From: Bacteroidales bacterium
Lineage (GTDB): Bacteria > Bacteroidota > Bacteroidia > Bacteroidales > UBA7960
Direction: 5' to 3'
Assembly (NCBI GenBank): GCA_007128045.1
Contig: SKYG01000037.1
Location: 1 to 13,109 of the forward strand
Length of the DNA: 13,109 nt
In this document: positions 1 to 6,981 of the stretch, in pieces
Layout: every line of letters begins with the position of its first letter
Position numbering within the stretch: the first letter of the stretch is position 1
Made by a program: the position numbers and the translations under genes
Notes under the pieces: model-generated
Told to the model about the DNA's origin: nothing
The model's database searches: none
What the model saw: the letters and a program-made list of their open reading frames with translations, nothing else

Positions 1-1
1 G

Positions 2-1234
2 CCTCCTAAGACTGACTATTACCAGGAAAAAGCGTCAAAACGTTTATTCAGGGACCCTGATGACAAATACATTGGAGGTGTTTGCGGTGGTCTGGGTGCA
101 TTTTTTCAGATTGATCCCACATGGATCCGCATCATCTTTTTAATTGGCATTTTTGCCGGTTTCGGCATCCTTCTGTATTTAATATTATGGATCGTCATCC
201 CCAAAGCACGGTCAACAGCCGATAAGTTGGAAATGCGCGGAGAAAGAGTGAACCTGTCAACTATCGAGAAATCGATAAAGGAAGACCTGCAGGATATCAA
301 AAAAAACCTGAAGGACATTTCTGAAGAAACCAGGGATGCATTCAAAAAAAAAAATCTAAACAGTAAACGGCACAATCCGCTGCAGGCATTTATTCTGGCC
401 TTGGTAAACATCTTTGGCTTTCTGTTCAGGATAATTGCCGCTATTGTGGGTATTGTGGTGATTTTATTGGGTGTTATTCTTTTAACCGCTTTGATCACCG
501 CCATATTTGTCGGCCCTGTCGGTTTCCATTCATCTGTTGACGCCTGGTTATTCACATTTCCGCATCTTCTGGATGTGATCTTCCTATCAAACTGGATGAT
601 TTATCTGGCAACAGCAGCTATTATTCTTACCATTGGCATACCCTTGATATTACTAATATTTGCAGGACTAAAGCTAATTTTCAATTTCGATATTACTGTC
701 AGATATTTTGGTGCATTTATTTTCTTTTTGTGGATTACAGGACTGGCATTAGCCTTATTTGTCAGTATCAATGCAGCCAGAGAATTCGCGGCCCAGAGAA
801 GTATTACAGAAGAATTTGTGCTTACTGTTTCACAGGATGAACCGTTATTCATTGACCTGTGTTCTACAACCCATGACTTAACATCAGTTCCTGATAACAA
901 ACACCTTATCATGGGTCTTTGGGATACCCGCCGGTTTGAGGAAACAGGGTTGATTCAAGGTATACCGAGATTAAGAATCCGAAAACACAACGATTCAGAT
1001 ATCAAGCTCATCATCACAAAGGAATCCAGAGGTGCCACCTATCATCTGGCGTCACAAAATACTGCCGGTATTATTTACAATTTCTCGCATAATGACGCCA
1101 CATTATGTCTGGATCCATATTTCTCATTCTCCAAAGATGACAGATGGCGTGTACAAAAAGTATTTATTGAGTTATTAATTCCAAATGACATCGACTTGAA
1201 AACCAGCAGCGACCTGAAACAATGGTTGCTTTAA
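2..1234 (+). CDS. PspC-domain inner-membrane protein, 5' end cut by the window edge
   Basis: The reading frame is open from the first bases, so the gene begins outside the window; 410 residues are visible. The Met at 227 is internal, because the PspC domain lies before it. The visible part starts with a PspC domain (about residues 13-70: RLFRDPDDKYIGGVCGGLGA, then DPTWIRIIF and a membrane segment ending LWIVIPKA). A charged, probably coiled-coil stretch follows (about 80-120, IEKSIKEDLQDIKKNLKDI). Further hydrophobic segments lie near 126-170, 199-227 and 234-257. The last 150 residues are soluble and look beta-rich, of unknown fold. PspC proteins belong to envelope-stress systems; Bacteroidota members often carry an extra N-terminal regulatory domain (from memory), which would be the missing part. 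The TAA stop is at 1232-1234. The family is clear; the exact role is not. Confidence 0.85.
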   Translation, partial: PPKTDYYQEKASKRLFRDPDDKYIGGVCGGLGAFFQIDPTWIRIIFLIGIFAGFGILLYLILWIVIPKARSTADKLEMRGERVNLSTIEKSIKEDLQDIKKNLKDISEETRDAFKKKNLNSKRHNPLQAFILALVNIFGFLFRIIAAIVGIVVILLGVILLTALITAIFVGPVGFHSSVDAWLFTFPHLLDVIFLSNWMIYLATAAIILTIGIPLILLIFAGLKLIFNFDITVRYFGAFIFFLWITGLALALFVSINAAREFAAQRSITEEFVLTVSQDEPLFIDLCSTTHDLTSVPDNKHLIMGLWDTRRFEETGLIQGIPRLRIRKHNDSDIKLIITKESRGATYHLASQNTAGIIYNFSHNDATLCLDPYFSFSKDDRWRVQKVFIELLIPNDIDLKTSSDLKQWLL

Positions 1235-1257
1235 AAAAAATTGAATTCTTCCTTTGA

Positions 1258-1287
1258 TTGAACAATTCCGGAAAAAATGTATTTTTG
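1258..1287 (+). promoter_or_regulatory. Bacteroidota-type promoter for the E1 dehydrogenase gene
   Basis: TTG at 1258-1260 is followed after 19 bp by TATTTTTG at 1280-1287, an exact match to the TAnnTTTG -7 box at usual spacing. A second TTG at 1254-1256 gives a 23-bp spacer. The start codon is about 75 bp downstream. This suggests the dehydrogenase is transcribed separately from the PspC gene. No clear terminator was seen between the two genes. Confidence 0.5.
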
Positions 1288-1361
1288 TTATAGACCAATA
1301 TCAATTCCGGGGTTTGTGTTAACCGACCTCTACGATTAAATGTATTAAGCCCTGCTTATTC

Positions 1362-3779
1362 ATGCTAAATCAGAAAGGTATTCTGCAAGAGTTTTTGAAA
1401 AAGGAAGATATCCTGAATGACTATCGTTTGGCCAGTGTAAGCCGGCAAGCCAGTTTACTGGGTCGCCGTGAAGTACTTACTGGCAAAGCTAAATTTGGCA
1501 TCTTTGGCGATGGGAAGGAAGTACCTCAACTTGCCATGGCCAGGGTGTTTAAAGAAGGCGACTGGAGGTCAGGATATTATCGCGACCAGACATTTATGCT
1601 GGCCACCGGGATGGTCGACCTTGAAGAATTCTTCAGCCAGCTGTATGGTGATACCGACCTCTCGGCAAATCCATCGAACGGAGGTCGCATGATGAATAAT
1701 CATTTTGGGACAAGAAGCCTCGATAATGACGGCAATTGGAAAGACCTTACAGCACAAAAAAATTCAGCTTCTGACATTTCACCCACAGCGGGACAGATGC
1801 CCAGGTCGCTTGGACTGGCACTGGCATCCAAACTATATCGCAACCTTGATGAGCTGCAAAGCCTTCGCGGTTTTAGCCGCCACGGTAATGAAGTGACCTT
1901 TGCAACTATTGGTGAGTCAAGTACCAGCGAGGGGCTTTTTTTTGAGACCCTGAATGCAGCAGCGGTTCTAAGAGTTCCTCTGGCGGTGTCAGTATGGGAT
2001 GATGGGTACGGTATTAGTGTGCCGGTTGAACACCAAACCACCAAGAGCAGTATATCTGAAGCGCTCAAAGGATTTAAGAAGGAAACCGCAGACGATACCG
2101 GCATTTATATATTCACGGAAAAGGCCTGGAACTATGAAGGACTGATTAAAATGTATGAAGAAGGCATTGCGTTATGCCGCAAAGAACACGTTCCGGTACT
2201 TTTTCACATCACTGAGGCTACCCAGCCATCAGGACATTCAACCAGCGGATCTCATGAACGCTACAAATCAACAGAGAGACTTGAATGGGAAAAAGAATTT
2301 GACTGCTTGCCGCAAATGCGACAGTGGATCATCAAAAATGGGATTGCATCAGAGACAGAGTTGGATCAGATCGACAAGAATGCCATTTCGCGGGTAAAAC
2401 AGGCCAAAAAGAAAGCCTGGGAACGTTTTCAAAACCCCATTATACAAAAGCGTACAGAATTTATACAGAAAGTAAATATCTCTACCTGTAAATGTCTTAA
2501 GACTGAAAAGATAAACGATCTTTTACAGAGCCTCGAAAGGATTGATGAACCAATTCAGAAAGATATTATTTCGACCGGTAAAAAGATTCTGCGTTTGATT
2601 TGCAACACTTGCGCACCTGATAAATCCCTGAAACAAATCATCACCCAGTGGTTGGAAGAAGAGTACAAATTCAGCCAGAAACGTTATTCCTCGCATCTGT
2701 ATAGTGAATCCGTATCTTCTCCCCTGAGGGTACCTGAAGTAAACCCTCAATACGCAGAAGATACGCCTATGGTGAATGGGAGAGAAATACTAGTTGCCAA
2801 TTTTGATAAGCTTTTGTCTGACCATCCGGAACTAATTATTTTCGGAGAAGATGTAGGCATAATCGGTGGAGTGAACCAGACACTAGAGGGCATGCAAAAA
2901 AAATATGGCCCTCTAAGAGTTTCTGACACTGGAATCAGGGAAGCATCCATCATCGGACAAGGTCTGGGGTTGGCCATGCGAGGGCTCAGGCCAATTGCCG
3001 AGATACAATATTTTGATTATCTGCTATATGGGTTACAAGTCATCAGCGATGATCTTGCAACATTACTGTATAGAACAGTTGGAGGGCAGAAGGCCCCCCT
3101 GATCATCAGTACGCGCGGACACAGACTTGAAGGCATATGGCATTCAGGCAGTCCGCTTAGCATGGTCATCAACTCTATCAGAGGGGTGCATGTTTTGGTG
3201 CCCAGAAATATGACCCAGGCGGCAGGATTTTACAACACCTTGTTAAGAAGCGATGACCCGGCCCTCGTTATTGAACCACTCAATGGCTACCGGCTTAAAG
3301 AAAAACTACCCTCAAATGTGGGCGAATTTACAGTTGCTTTAGGCAAACCAGAGATGCTTAGCACCGGAACAGATGTCACTTTGGTTACCTATGGATCCTG
3401 CATCAGAATTGCCCTGGATGCCATTGATCAACTCAATGAATTTGACATCAGCGTTGACCTCATAGATGTACAAACCCTGCTGCCATTCGACATCCACCAT
3501 ACCATCGTAGAGTCCCTAAAGAAAACCAACAAAATTGTATTCTTTGATGAAGACGTTCCAGGCGGCGCAACGGCATTTATGATGCAAAAAGTACTGGAAG
3601 AACAGCAAGGATACCAATACCTGGATGCAAAACCTGTCACAATTACAGCCAAAGACCATCGTGCCGCATATAGCTCAGACGGTGATTACTTTTCCAATCC
3701 CAACGCGGAAGACGTATTTGAAGCCATTTACCTGATGATGCACGAATATTCCCCAGCAAAATACCCGAAAATATTCTGA
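1362..3779 (+). CDS. Fused 2-oxoacid dehydrogenase E1 (alpha + beta), thiamine diphosphate-dependent
   Basis: This is the E1 component of a branched-chain or related 2-oxoacid dehydrogenase complex: decarboxylation of a 2-oxoacid on thiamine diphosphate and transfer of the acyl group to lipoyl-E2. At 805 residues it joins both subunits. The alpha part (about 1-345) has SGYYRDQT (70-77), PTAGQMPRSLG (141-151), the cofactor loop GESSTSEG (184-191), VWDDGYGIS (211-219) and the GHSTS loop with the expected catalytic His (H292). A Lys-rich linker of about 100 residues follows. The beta part (about 470-805) has GEDVGIIGGV (495-504), DTGIREASIIGQG (522-534, Glu at 527), IAEIQYFD (545-552) and a transketolase C-terminal domain (IDVQTLLPFD, 701-710; FDEDVPGG, 728-735). 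The cofactor loop reads GES where most E1 enzymes have GDG. No E2 or E3 gene is in the window, so the substrate (branched-chain, pyruvate or other) cannot be fixed. It has its own promoter upstream and a terminator 67 bp after the stop. Confidence 0.93.
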   Translation: MLNQKGILQEFLKKEDILNDYRLASVSRQASLLGRREVLTGKAKFGIFGDGKEVPQLAMARVFKEGDWRSGYYRDQTFMLATGMVDLEEFFSQLYGDTDLSANPSNGGRMMNNHFGTRSLDNDGNWKDLTAQKNSASDISPTAGQMPRSLGLALASKLYRNLDELQSLRGFSRHGNEVTFATIGESSTSEGLFFETLNAAAVLRVPLAVSVWDDGYGISVPVEHQTTKSSISEALKGFKKETADDTGIYIFTEKAWNYEGLIKMYEEGIALCRKEHVPVLFHITEATQPSGHSTSGSHERYKSTERLEWEKEFDCLPQMRQWIIKNGIASETELDQIDKNAISRVKQAKKKAWERFQNPIIQKRTEFIQKVNISTCKCLKTEKINDLLQSLERIDEPIQKDIISTGKKILRLICNTCAPDKSLKQIITQWLEEEYKFSQKRYSSHLYSESVSSPLRVPEVNPQYAEDTPMVNGREILVANFDKLLSDHPELIIFGEDVGIIGGVNQTLEGMQKKYGPLRVSDTGIREASIIGQGLGLAMRGLRPIAEIQYFDYLLYGLQVISDDLATLLYRTVGGQKAPLIISTRGHRLEGIWHSGSPLSMVINSIRGVHVLVPRNMTQAAGFYNTLLRSDDPALVIEPLNGYRLKEKLPSNVGEFTVALGKPEMLSTGTDVTLVTYGSCIRIALDAIDQLNEFDISVDLIDVQTLLPFDIHHTIVESLKKTNKIVFFDEDVPGGATAFMMQKVLEEQQGYQYLDAKPVTITAKDHRAAYSSDGDYFSNPNAEDVFEAIYLMMHEYSPAKYPKIF

Positions 3780-3785
3780 CCAGCC

Positions 3786-3849
3786 CAACACCTCAACACC
3801 TCAACACCTCAACAACTCAACAATTCAACAACTCAACAATTCAACAAAA
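3786..3849. repeat. Tandem array of eight 8-bp units (CAACAMYT)
   Basis: There are eight contiguous units. Three read CAACACCT, then CAACAACT and CAACAATT alternate twice, and the last, CAACAAAA, is degenerate. The array fills the gap between the E1 stop and the terminator, in the 3' untranslated region of the E1 transcript. It has no spacers and so is not a CRISPR. The graded change from CACCT to CAACT/CAATT units suggests growth by slippage or unequal crossover. Function unknown. Confidence 0.9.
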
Positions 3850-3870
3850 TAGGGACCCCGCCCCTATTTT
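3846..3870. terminator. Bidirectional intrinsic terminator between convergent genes
   Basis: A perfect 9-bp inverted repeat, AAAATAGGG (3846-3854) and CCCTATTTT (3862-3870), encloses a 7-nt loop (ACCCCGC). The A/T ends give a U-tract in either direction. It lies between the + strand E1 gene and the - strand rubrerythrin gene and directly abuts the rubrerythrin stop codon, so it can end both transcripts. Confidence 0.85.
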
Positions 3871-4452
3871 CTAGTAATTCTCCGCCAATTCTTCAAACCA
3901 TTTTTGTGGGTGGCGACAAGCAGGGCAGTTTTTCAGGGCTTTTTCTCCTTCATAAACATAGCCGCACTTTTTGCAATACCATTTGGTTTTAACCGGTCGT
4001 TCATAAACAGTACCCTCTTTAACCCGCTTGAGGAGTTTCAGGTAACGGGCCTCATGCCCGGCTTCTACTTCGGCAACAAGTTTGAATGAGGTGGCTATTC
4101 GTCTGAACCCCTCTTCTTCAGCTATTCTGGCAAACTCAGGATAAAGATGAGTCCACTCTTCATTCTCACCTTCAGCAGCAGCTTCCAGATTCTCTGCAGT
4201 GGTTCCAAGCCTTCCGGCAGGATAAGCCGCAGTGATCTCCAGCATGCCACCCTCCAAAAACTCAAAAAAGGTTTTGGCATGCAGTTTTTCGTGATCAGCT
4301 GTTTCACGAAATATTGAGGCAATTTGTTCATAGCCCTCAGCACTCGCGATTTTGGCAAACATCTCATACCTCCTGGCAGCCTGTGACTCACCGGCAAAAG
4401 CTTTTAAAAGATTTTGCTCCGTTTGTGTTCCTTTAATACTTTTTTCTTCCAT
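3871..4452 (-). CDS. Rubrerythrin (diiron peroxidase with C-terminal rubredoxin domain)
   Basis: Rubrerythrin reduces hydrogen peroxide in anaerobes and microaerophiles, taking electrons through a rubredoxin-type iron centre. The 193-residue length is typical. The N-terminal ferritin-like four-helix domain (about 10-145) shows the diiron ligands E22, E55 and H58 (ExxH), E96 and E99 (GENEE), and E130 and H133 (ExxH). The C-terminal domain (about 156-188) has the rubredoxin iron ligands as CxxC pairs, C160/C163 (WYCKKCGYVYEG) and C176/C179 (NCPAC). All metal ligands are present, so the enzyme should be active. It is monocistronic: a strong promoter lies 70-100 bp upstream and a terminator touches its stop codon. 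A Fur-family regulator is encoded 1.8 kb away, but no shared operator was recognised. Confidence 0.97.
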   Translation of the reverse strand: MEEKSIKGTQTEQNLLKAFAGESQAARRYEMFAKIASAEGYEQIASIFRETADHEKLHAKTFFEFLEGGMLEITAAYPAGRLGTTAENLEAAAEGENEEWTHLYPEFARIAEEEGFRRIATSFKLVAEVEAGHEARYLKLLKRVKEGTVYERPVKTKWYCKKCGYVYEGEKALKNCPACRHPQKWFEELAENY

Positions 4453-4522
4453 CTTGCTAATTATAGTTTAAGAATCCTGATTCATTATCTCTTCCCAGAA
4501 AGATAATTTTTTTTTGGAGCTT

Positions 4523-4555
4523 CAAAAATAGATGATTTCGGGAAGATTCCGACAA
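4523..4555 (-). promoter_or_regulatory. Bacteroidota-type promoter for rubrerythrin
   Basis: Read on the - strand, TTG (4553-4555, part of TTTTG) is followed after 22 bp by TATTTTTG (4523-4530), an exact TAnnTTTG match. Transcription would start near 4517, giving a leader of about 65 nt before the ATG at 4452. The -7 box is identical to the one proposed for the E1 gene. Confidence 0.55.
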
Positions 4556-4822
4556 AAGCCTGGCACAAAAAAGCTCACAACGGCTTATTTATAAACGGTT
4601 TAAATAGCCTGTGACTGATTTTTTAACTGTGGAAAGTTCTGTAATTCAACCTTAAAATGCGTAAATCATTAGCCTGTATTATTCAGGCATGATATTCAGG
4701 TAAGATGCAAGGCGTAGGAAGCCGCAGACATAGTAGTTATTGTCCTATAAAATTTTGTTTTTTAGAAAAACTTCAGATTTGTTTGCAGCCTTGTGCTGCG
4801 ATAGGAATAATGCAGGTAAGGG
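4556..4822. other. Non-coding gap between the rubrerythrin promoter and the purA stop
   Basis: No plausible gene was found on either strand. The gap holds an imperfect inverted repeat (GGCTTATTTA at 4582-4591 against TAAATAGCC at 4601-4609, one bulged base, with CAC/GTG further out), a 13-bp direct repeat (4681-4706), and a 5-bp hairpin GCAGC/GCTGC (4785-4799) without a following T-run. The inverted repeat lies just upstream of the rubrerythrin promoter and could be a regulator site, but this is only positional. No convincing purA terminator was seen. Confidence 0.5.
4681..4706. repeat. Short tandem direct repeat, two 13-bp copies
   Basis: ATTCAGGCATGAT (4681-4693) is followed directly by ATTCAGGTAAGAT (4694-4706), matching at 11 of 13 positions. 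A related word, TGCAGGTAAGG, recurs near 4811. The flanking sequence (about 4705-4740) resembles a dispersed Bacteroidales intergenic repeat I have seen elsewhere, but this is from memory. Confidence 0.5.
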
Positions 4823-6121
4823 CTAATAAAGTATCTGAGACCGATCAGGGCCGGTAGATACAATATCTATATTTACCCCAACATACTCTTCGATGAATCT
4901 GATATAATCAAGTAAGGCTGCAGGCAACTCCTTAATACTTTTAAAGCGGCTCAGATCGGTTTTCCATCCTTTCATGCTGATGTAGGATGGCTTGAGATTG
5001 TTCTCATTATATACGGATGGGGGAAAATGGATTTTCTTCCCCTTATACAGGTAAGAAACACATAATTTGATTGCATCAAACTCATTTAGCACATCGGCTT
5101 TTGTCATGATCAGCCTGGTAACTCCGTTGATCATCACCGAATATTTGAGTGCTGGCAGATCCAACCACCCACATCGGCGAGGCCTCCCGGTGGTGGAACC
5201 AAATTCATTGCCATACTTTCTAAGCAAATCACCATCCTGATCGAATAATTCAGTAGGAAACGGACCACTGCCTACCCGGGTACAATAGGCCTTAAATATG
5301 CCAAACACTTCGCCAATACGCGATGGAGCCAGACCCAGCCCGGTGCAGGCTCCCGCGGCAATGGTATTTGACGATGTAACAAAGGGATAAAAACCGAAAT
5401 CAATATCAAGCAATGTTCCTTGAGCGCCTTCTGCAAGCACCTTCTTGCCTTTGTCAAGTGCATGATTAACGTACACTTCGCTTTCAATATGCTTCAACGA
5501 GTTGATCAAAGCCAAACCATCAAACCATCGTGACTCATACATATCAAAACCCATCCCGTCAAAAAGAAAGTCATCAATATCATGACCCAGGCTCTTCGCT
5601 AATTCGAAATGGATATTTTTAAGGCTTTGATACTTGTCGGAGAAATCAGGCTCTTTTGTATCGGCAAGACGCAGCCCACAACGGGCAATTTTGTCAGTAT
5701 ATGCAGGCCCAATCCCTTTGAGTGTACTTCCGATTTTTGCGATTCCTTTATCTTGTTCGTACACCATGTCGAGCAGCCTGTGTGATGGCAAGATCAACTG
5801 TGCCCTGCAAGATACCATCAGGGATGTCGACAGTTGATCCCTGTCAATACCCAAACTATCTACCTCCAAACTGAAAGTCACCGGATCGATCACCACACCG
5901 TTTCCAATAATATTTAAACACCCCGGGTGGAAGATACCTGAGGGAATGGTATGTAAAACAAACTTTTTATTGTCAAACTCCAGGGTATGCCCGGCATTCG
6001 GGCCACCCTGAAAACGCGCTATAAGGTCATACCCAGGGGTTAGAACATCAACGATCTTACCTTTGCCTTCATCACCCCACTGTAGCCCAAGAAGCACATC
6101 CGCCTTTCCAGGAATATTCAT
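4823..6121 (-). CDS. purA: Adenylosuccinate synthase
   Basis: PurA joins IMP and aspartate using GTP to give adenylosuccinate, the first committed step from IMP to AMP, in the cytoplasm. The 432-residue length is normal. The N-terminal GTP loop QWGDEGKGK is at 14-22, with the catalytic Asp at D17, and GGPNAGHT is at 39-46 with the catalytic His at H45 (equivalent to Asp13 and His41 of the E. coli enzyme). Later family signatures are GNGVVIDP (73-80), ARVGSG-type loop CTRVGSGPFPTE, STTGRPRRCGWLDLPALKYS and the C-terminal base-binding segment STGPDRSQ. No key residue is missing. The start at 6121 fits the family N-terminus; an ATG at 6145 in the same frame runs into a stop after five codons. 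In E. coli PurA is inhibited by ppGpp, and relA/spoT lies two genes upstream. Its promoter and an embedded terminator lie in the fur-purA gap. Confidence 0.98.
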   Translation of the reverse strand: MNIPGKADVLLGLQWGDEGKGKIVDVLTPGYDLIARFQGGPNAGHTLEFDNKKFVLHTIPSGIFHPGCLNIIGNGVVIDPVTFSLEVDSLGIDRDQLSTSLMVSCRAQLILPSHRLLDMVYEQDKGIAKIGSTLKGIGPAYTDKIARCGLRLADTKEPDFSDKYQSLKNIHFELAKSLGHDIDDFLFDGMGFDMYESRWFDGLALINSLKHIESEVYVNHALDKGKKVLAEGAQGTLLDIDFGFYPFVTSSNTIAAGACTGLGLAPSRIGEVFGIFKAYCTRVGSGPFPTELFDQDGDLLRKYGNEFGSTTGRPRRCGWLDLPALKYSVMINGVTRLIMTKADVLNEFDAIKLCVSYLYKGKKIHFPPSVYNENNLKPSYISMKGWKTDLSRFKSIKELPAALLDYIRFIEEYVGVNIDIVSTGPDRSQILY

Positions 6122-6145
6122 GTTATTTTACCAGCAATTGAACAT

Positions 6146-6170
6146 AAAAAAAGCCGCAAAATAACGGCTT
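6146..6170 (-). terminator. Intrinsic terminator between fur and purA, inside the purA leader
   Basis: On the - strand, AAGCCG (6170-6165) and CGGCTT (6156-6151) form a 6-bp stem with an 8-nt loop, and the stem runs into a 7-T tract. It follows the fur stop by about 55 bp and precedes the purA ATG by about 25 bp. It probably ends fur transcripts. Because the purA promoter lies upstream of it, purA transcripts must read through it. Confidence 0.75.
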
Positions 6171-6183
6171 AAAAAAATACTAC

Positions 6184-6214
6184 CAAAAGTACAGGTTTTC
6201 CAGCAGAGCACAAA
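6184..6214 (-). promoter_or_regulatory. Bacteroidota-type promoter for purA
   Basis: On the - strand, TTTG (6214-6211) is followed after exactly 19 bp by TACTTTTG (6191-6184). Both boxes match the Bacteroidota consensus perfectly. It begins about 10 bp after the fur stop. The expected start site is near 6178, only 8-10 nt before the terminator hairpin, so purA would have a leader of about 57 nt that begins with that hairpin. Confidence 0.6.
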
Positions 6215-6224
6215 CCATTTTTTT

Positions 6225-6695
6225 TTAATTCTTTTTGGTCTTATCACAATCTTTACATAATCCAAAAAACGCGAAAGAACGATGACTAACCTCAAATCCG
6301 GTAATATCTTCAACAGAATTTTGTATTTCCTGTAAACGTGGATCGCAAAACTCAAGCACGCGACCACAGTTAGTACAAACCAAATGGTCATGCTGCCTGT
6401 ATTTGTATGACTTCTCGAATTGAGCAACATTCTTTCCAAACTGATGCTTCACAACCAGATTACAGCTCAAGAGCAACTCAATGGTATTATAAAGAGTAGC
6501 CCGGCTAACACGATATTTGTTATTCTTCATTTTGATATACAGAGATTCAACATCAAAATGACCTTCCGTAAGATATATTTCCCTTAAAATGGTAAATCGC
6601 TCAGGAGTTTTACGGTGTCCGTTGTTTTCAAGGTAAGAAGAGAAAATACTTTTCACCGTAGAAAAAACATCAGGTTCACTTTTATTGTCTTTCAT
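6225..6695 (-). CDS. fur: Fur-family metal/peroxide-responsive transcription regulator
   Basis: This is a 156-residue regulator of the Fur/PerR/Zur family, which binds palindromic operators in response to metal ions or peroxide. The N-terminal winged helix contains the recognition region RVSRATLYNTIELL (62-75) and the RKTPERFTIL helix (28-37). The C-terminal metal-binding and dimer domain has HDHLVCTNCGRVLEF (102-116), with H102, H104 and the zinc pair C107/C110, and a second pair C147/C150 (CKDC) at the end. Both CxxC pairs of the structural zinc site are intact. Sequence alone does not separate Fur, PerR and Zur; the gene symbol marks the family only. It lies between relA/spoT and purA, with its own terminator. 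A dyad resembling a Fur box lies in the spacer of a possible fur promoter, which would fit autoregulation. Confidence 0.9.
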   Translation of the reverse strand: MKDNKSEPDVFSTVKSIFSSYLENNGHRKTPERFTILREIYLTEGHFDVESLYIKMKNNKYRVSRATLYNTIELLLSCNLVVKHQFGKNVAQFEKSYKYRQHDHLVCTNCGRVLEFCDPRLQEIQNSVEDITGFEVSHRSFAFFGLCKDCDKTKKN

Positions 6696-6809
6696 CCCAA
6701 AAAATTTTTATTATCAGGCCTACATCTAGCGCCGGGTAAATACAAGTAACATCTTTAAGCCACCATTGAACAAATACCAATGCGGCTATCCTGCATTATC
6801 CATAAAAAG

Positions 6810-6840
6810 CAAATAAATCTTTATGATACAATGATTATCA
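6810..6840 (-). promoter_or_regulatory. Possible fur promoter with Fur-box-like dyad in its spacer
   Basis: The dyad TGATA-N7-TATCA spans 6824-6840; read on the - strand it is TGATAATCATTGTATCA, close to a Fur box half with GATAAT/ATTGTATC. Directly after it on the - strand is TTTATTTG (6817-6810), one mismatch from TAnnTTTG. The -33 region is poor (CTG). If real, a regulator bound at the dyad would block RNA polymerase at the fur promoter. Confidence 0.3.
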
Positions 6841-6892
6841 GCACATAAAAGCATGTGCTCGAAAAAACTCATTGTTGTTTGCTTTTTACGAG
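6841..6892. other. Two adjacent hairpins in the relA-fur gap
   Basis: A perfect 6-bp stem, GCACAT (6841-6846) and ATGTGC (6853-6858), has a 6-nt loop. A second stem follows: CTCG-A-AAAAA (6858-6867) against TTTTT-A-CGAG (6883-6892), with one A-A mismatch and a 15-nt loop. On the - strand these come after relA and before the possible fur promoter, so they may take part in ending or processing the relA transcript. The rest of this 286-bp gap shows only an A/T-rich tract and the 10-bp palindrome CGCTTAAGCG close to the relA stop. Confidence 0.4.
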
Positions 6893-6981
6893 AGCATTCT
6901 CTTCAGGCTATAAAGATATAAAAAAAAAATATTATTTGAAACGTTTATAAATAAAACGCTTAAGCGCTAATTATAAATTGA

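Noticed and set aside
106..555. 149-residue open frame on the - strand
   Set aside because: It is antisense to the PspC gene, and its protein shows no recognisable domain.
227..1234. PspC gene starting at the ATG at 227
   Set aside because: The frame is open back to base 2 and codes for a clear PspC domain before this Met, so it is internal and the true start is outside the window.
3786..3849. CRISPR-like array
   Set aside because: The 8-bp units are directly contiguous with no spacers.
4785..4799. Hairpin GCAGC/GCTGC as purA terminator
   Set aside because: The stem has only 5 bp and no T-run follows on the - strand.
6128..6145. Five-codon leader peptide (MFNCW) just before purA
   Set aside because: It is very short, overlaps the T-run of the terminator, lacks a ribosome-binding site and any run of regulatory codons; chance is sufficient.
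6958..6967. Palindrome CGCTTAAGCG as the relA terminator
   Set aside because: Folded with a minimum loop it leaves only 3 bp of stem, and the following TTTTATTT alone is not convincing.
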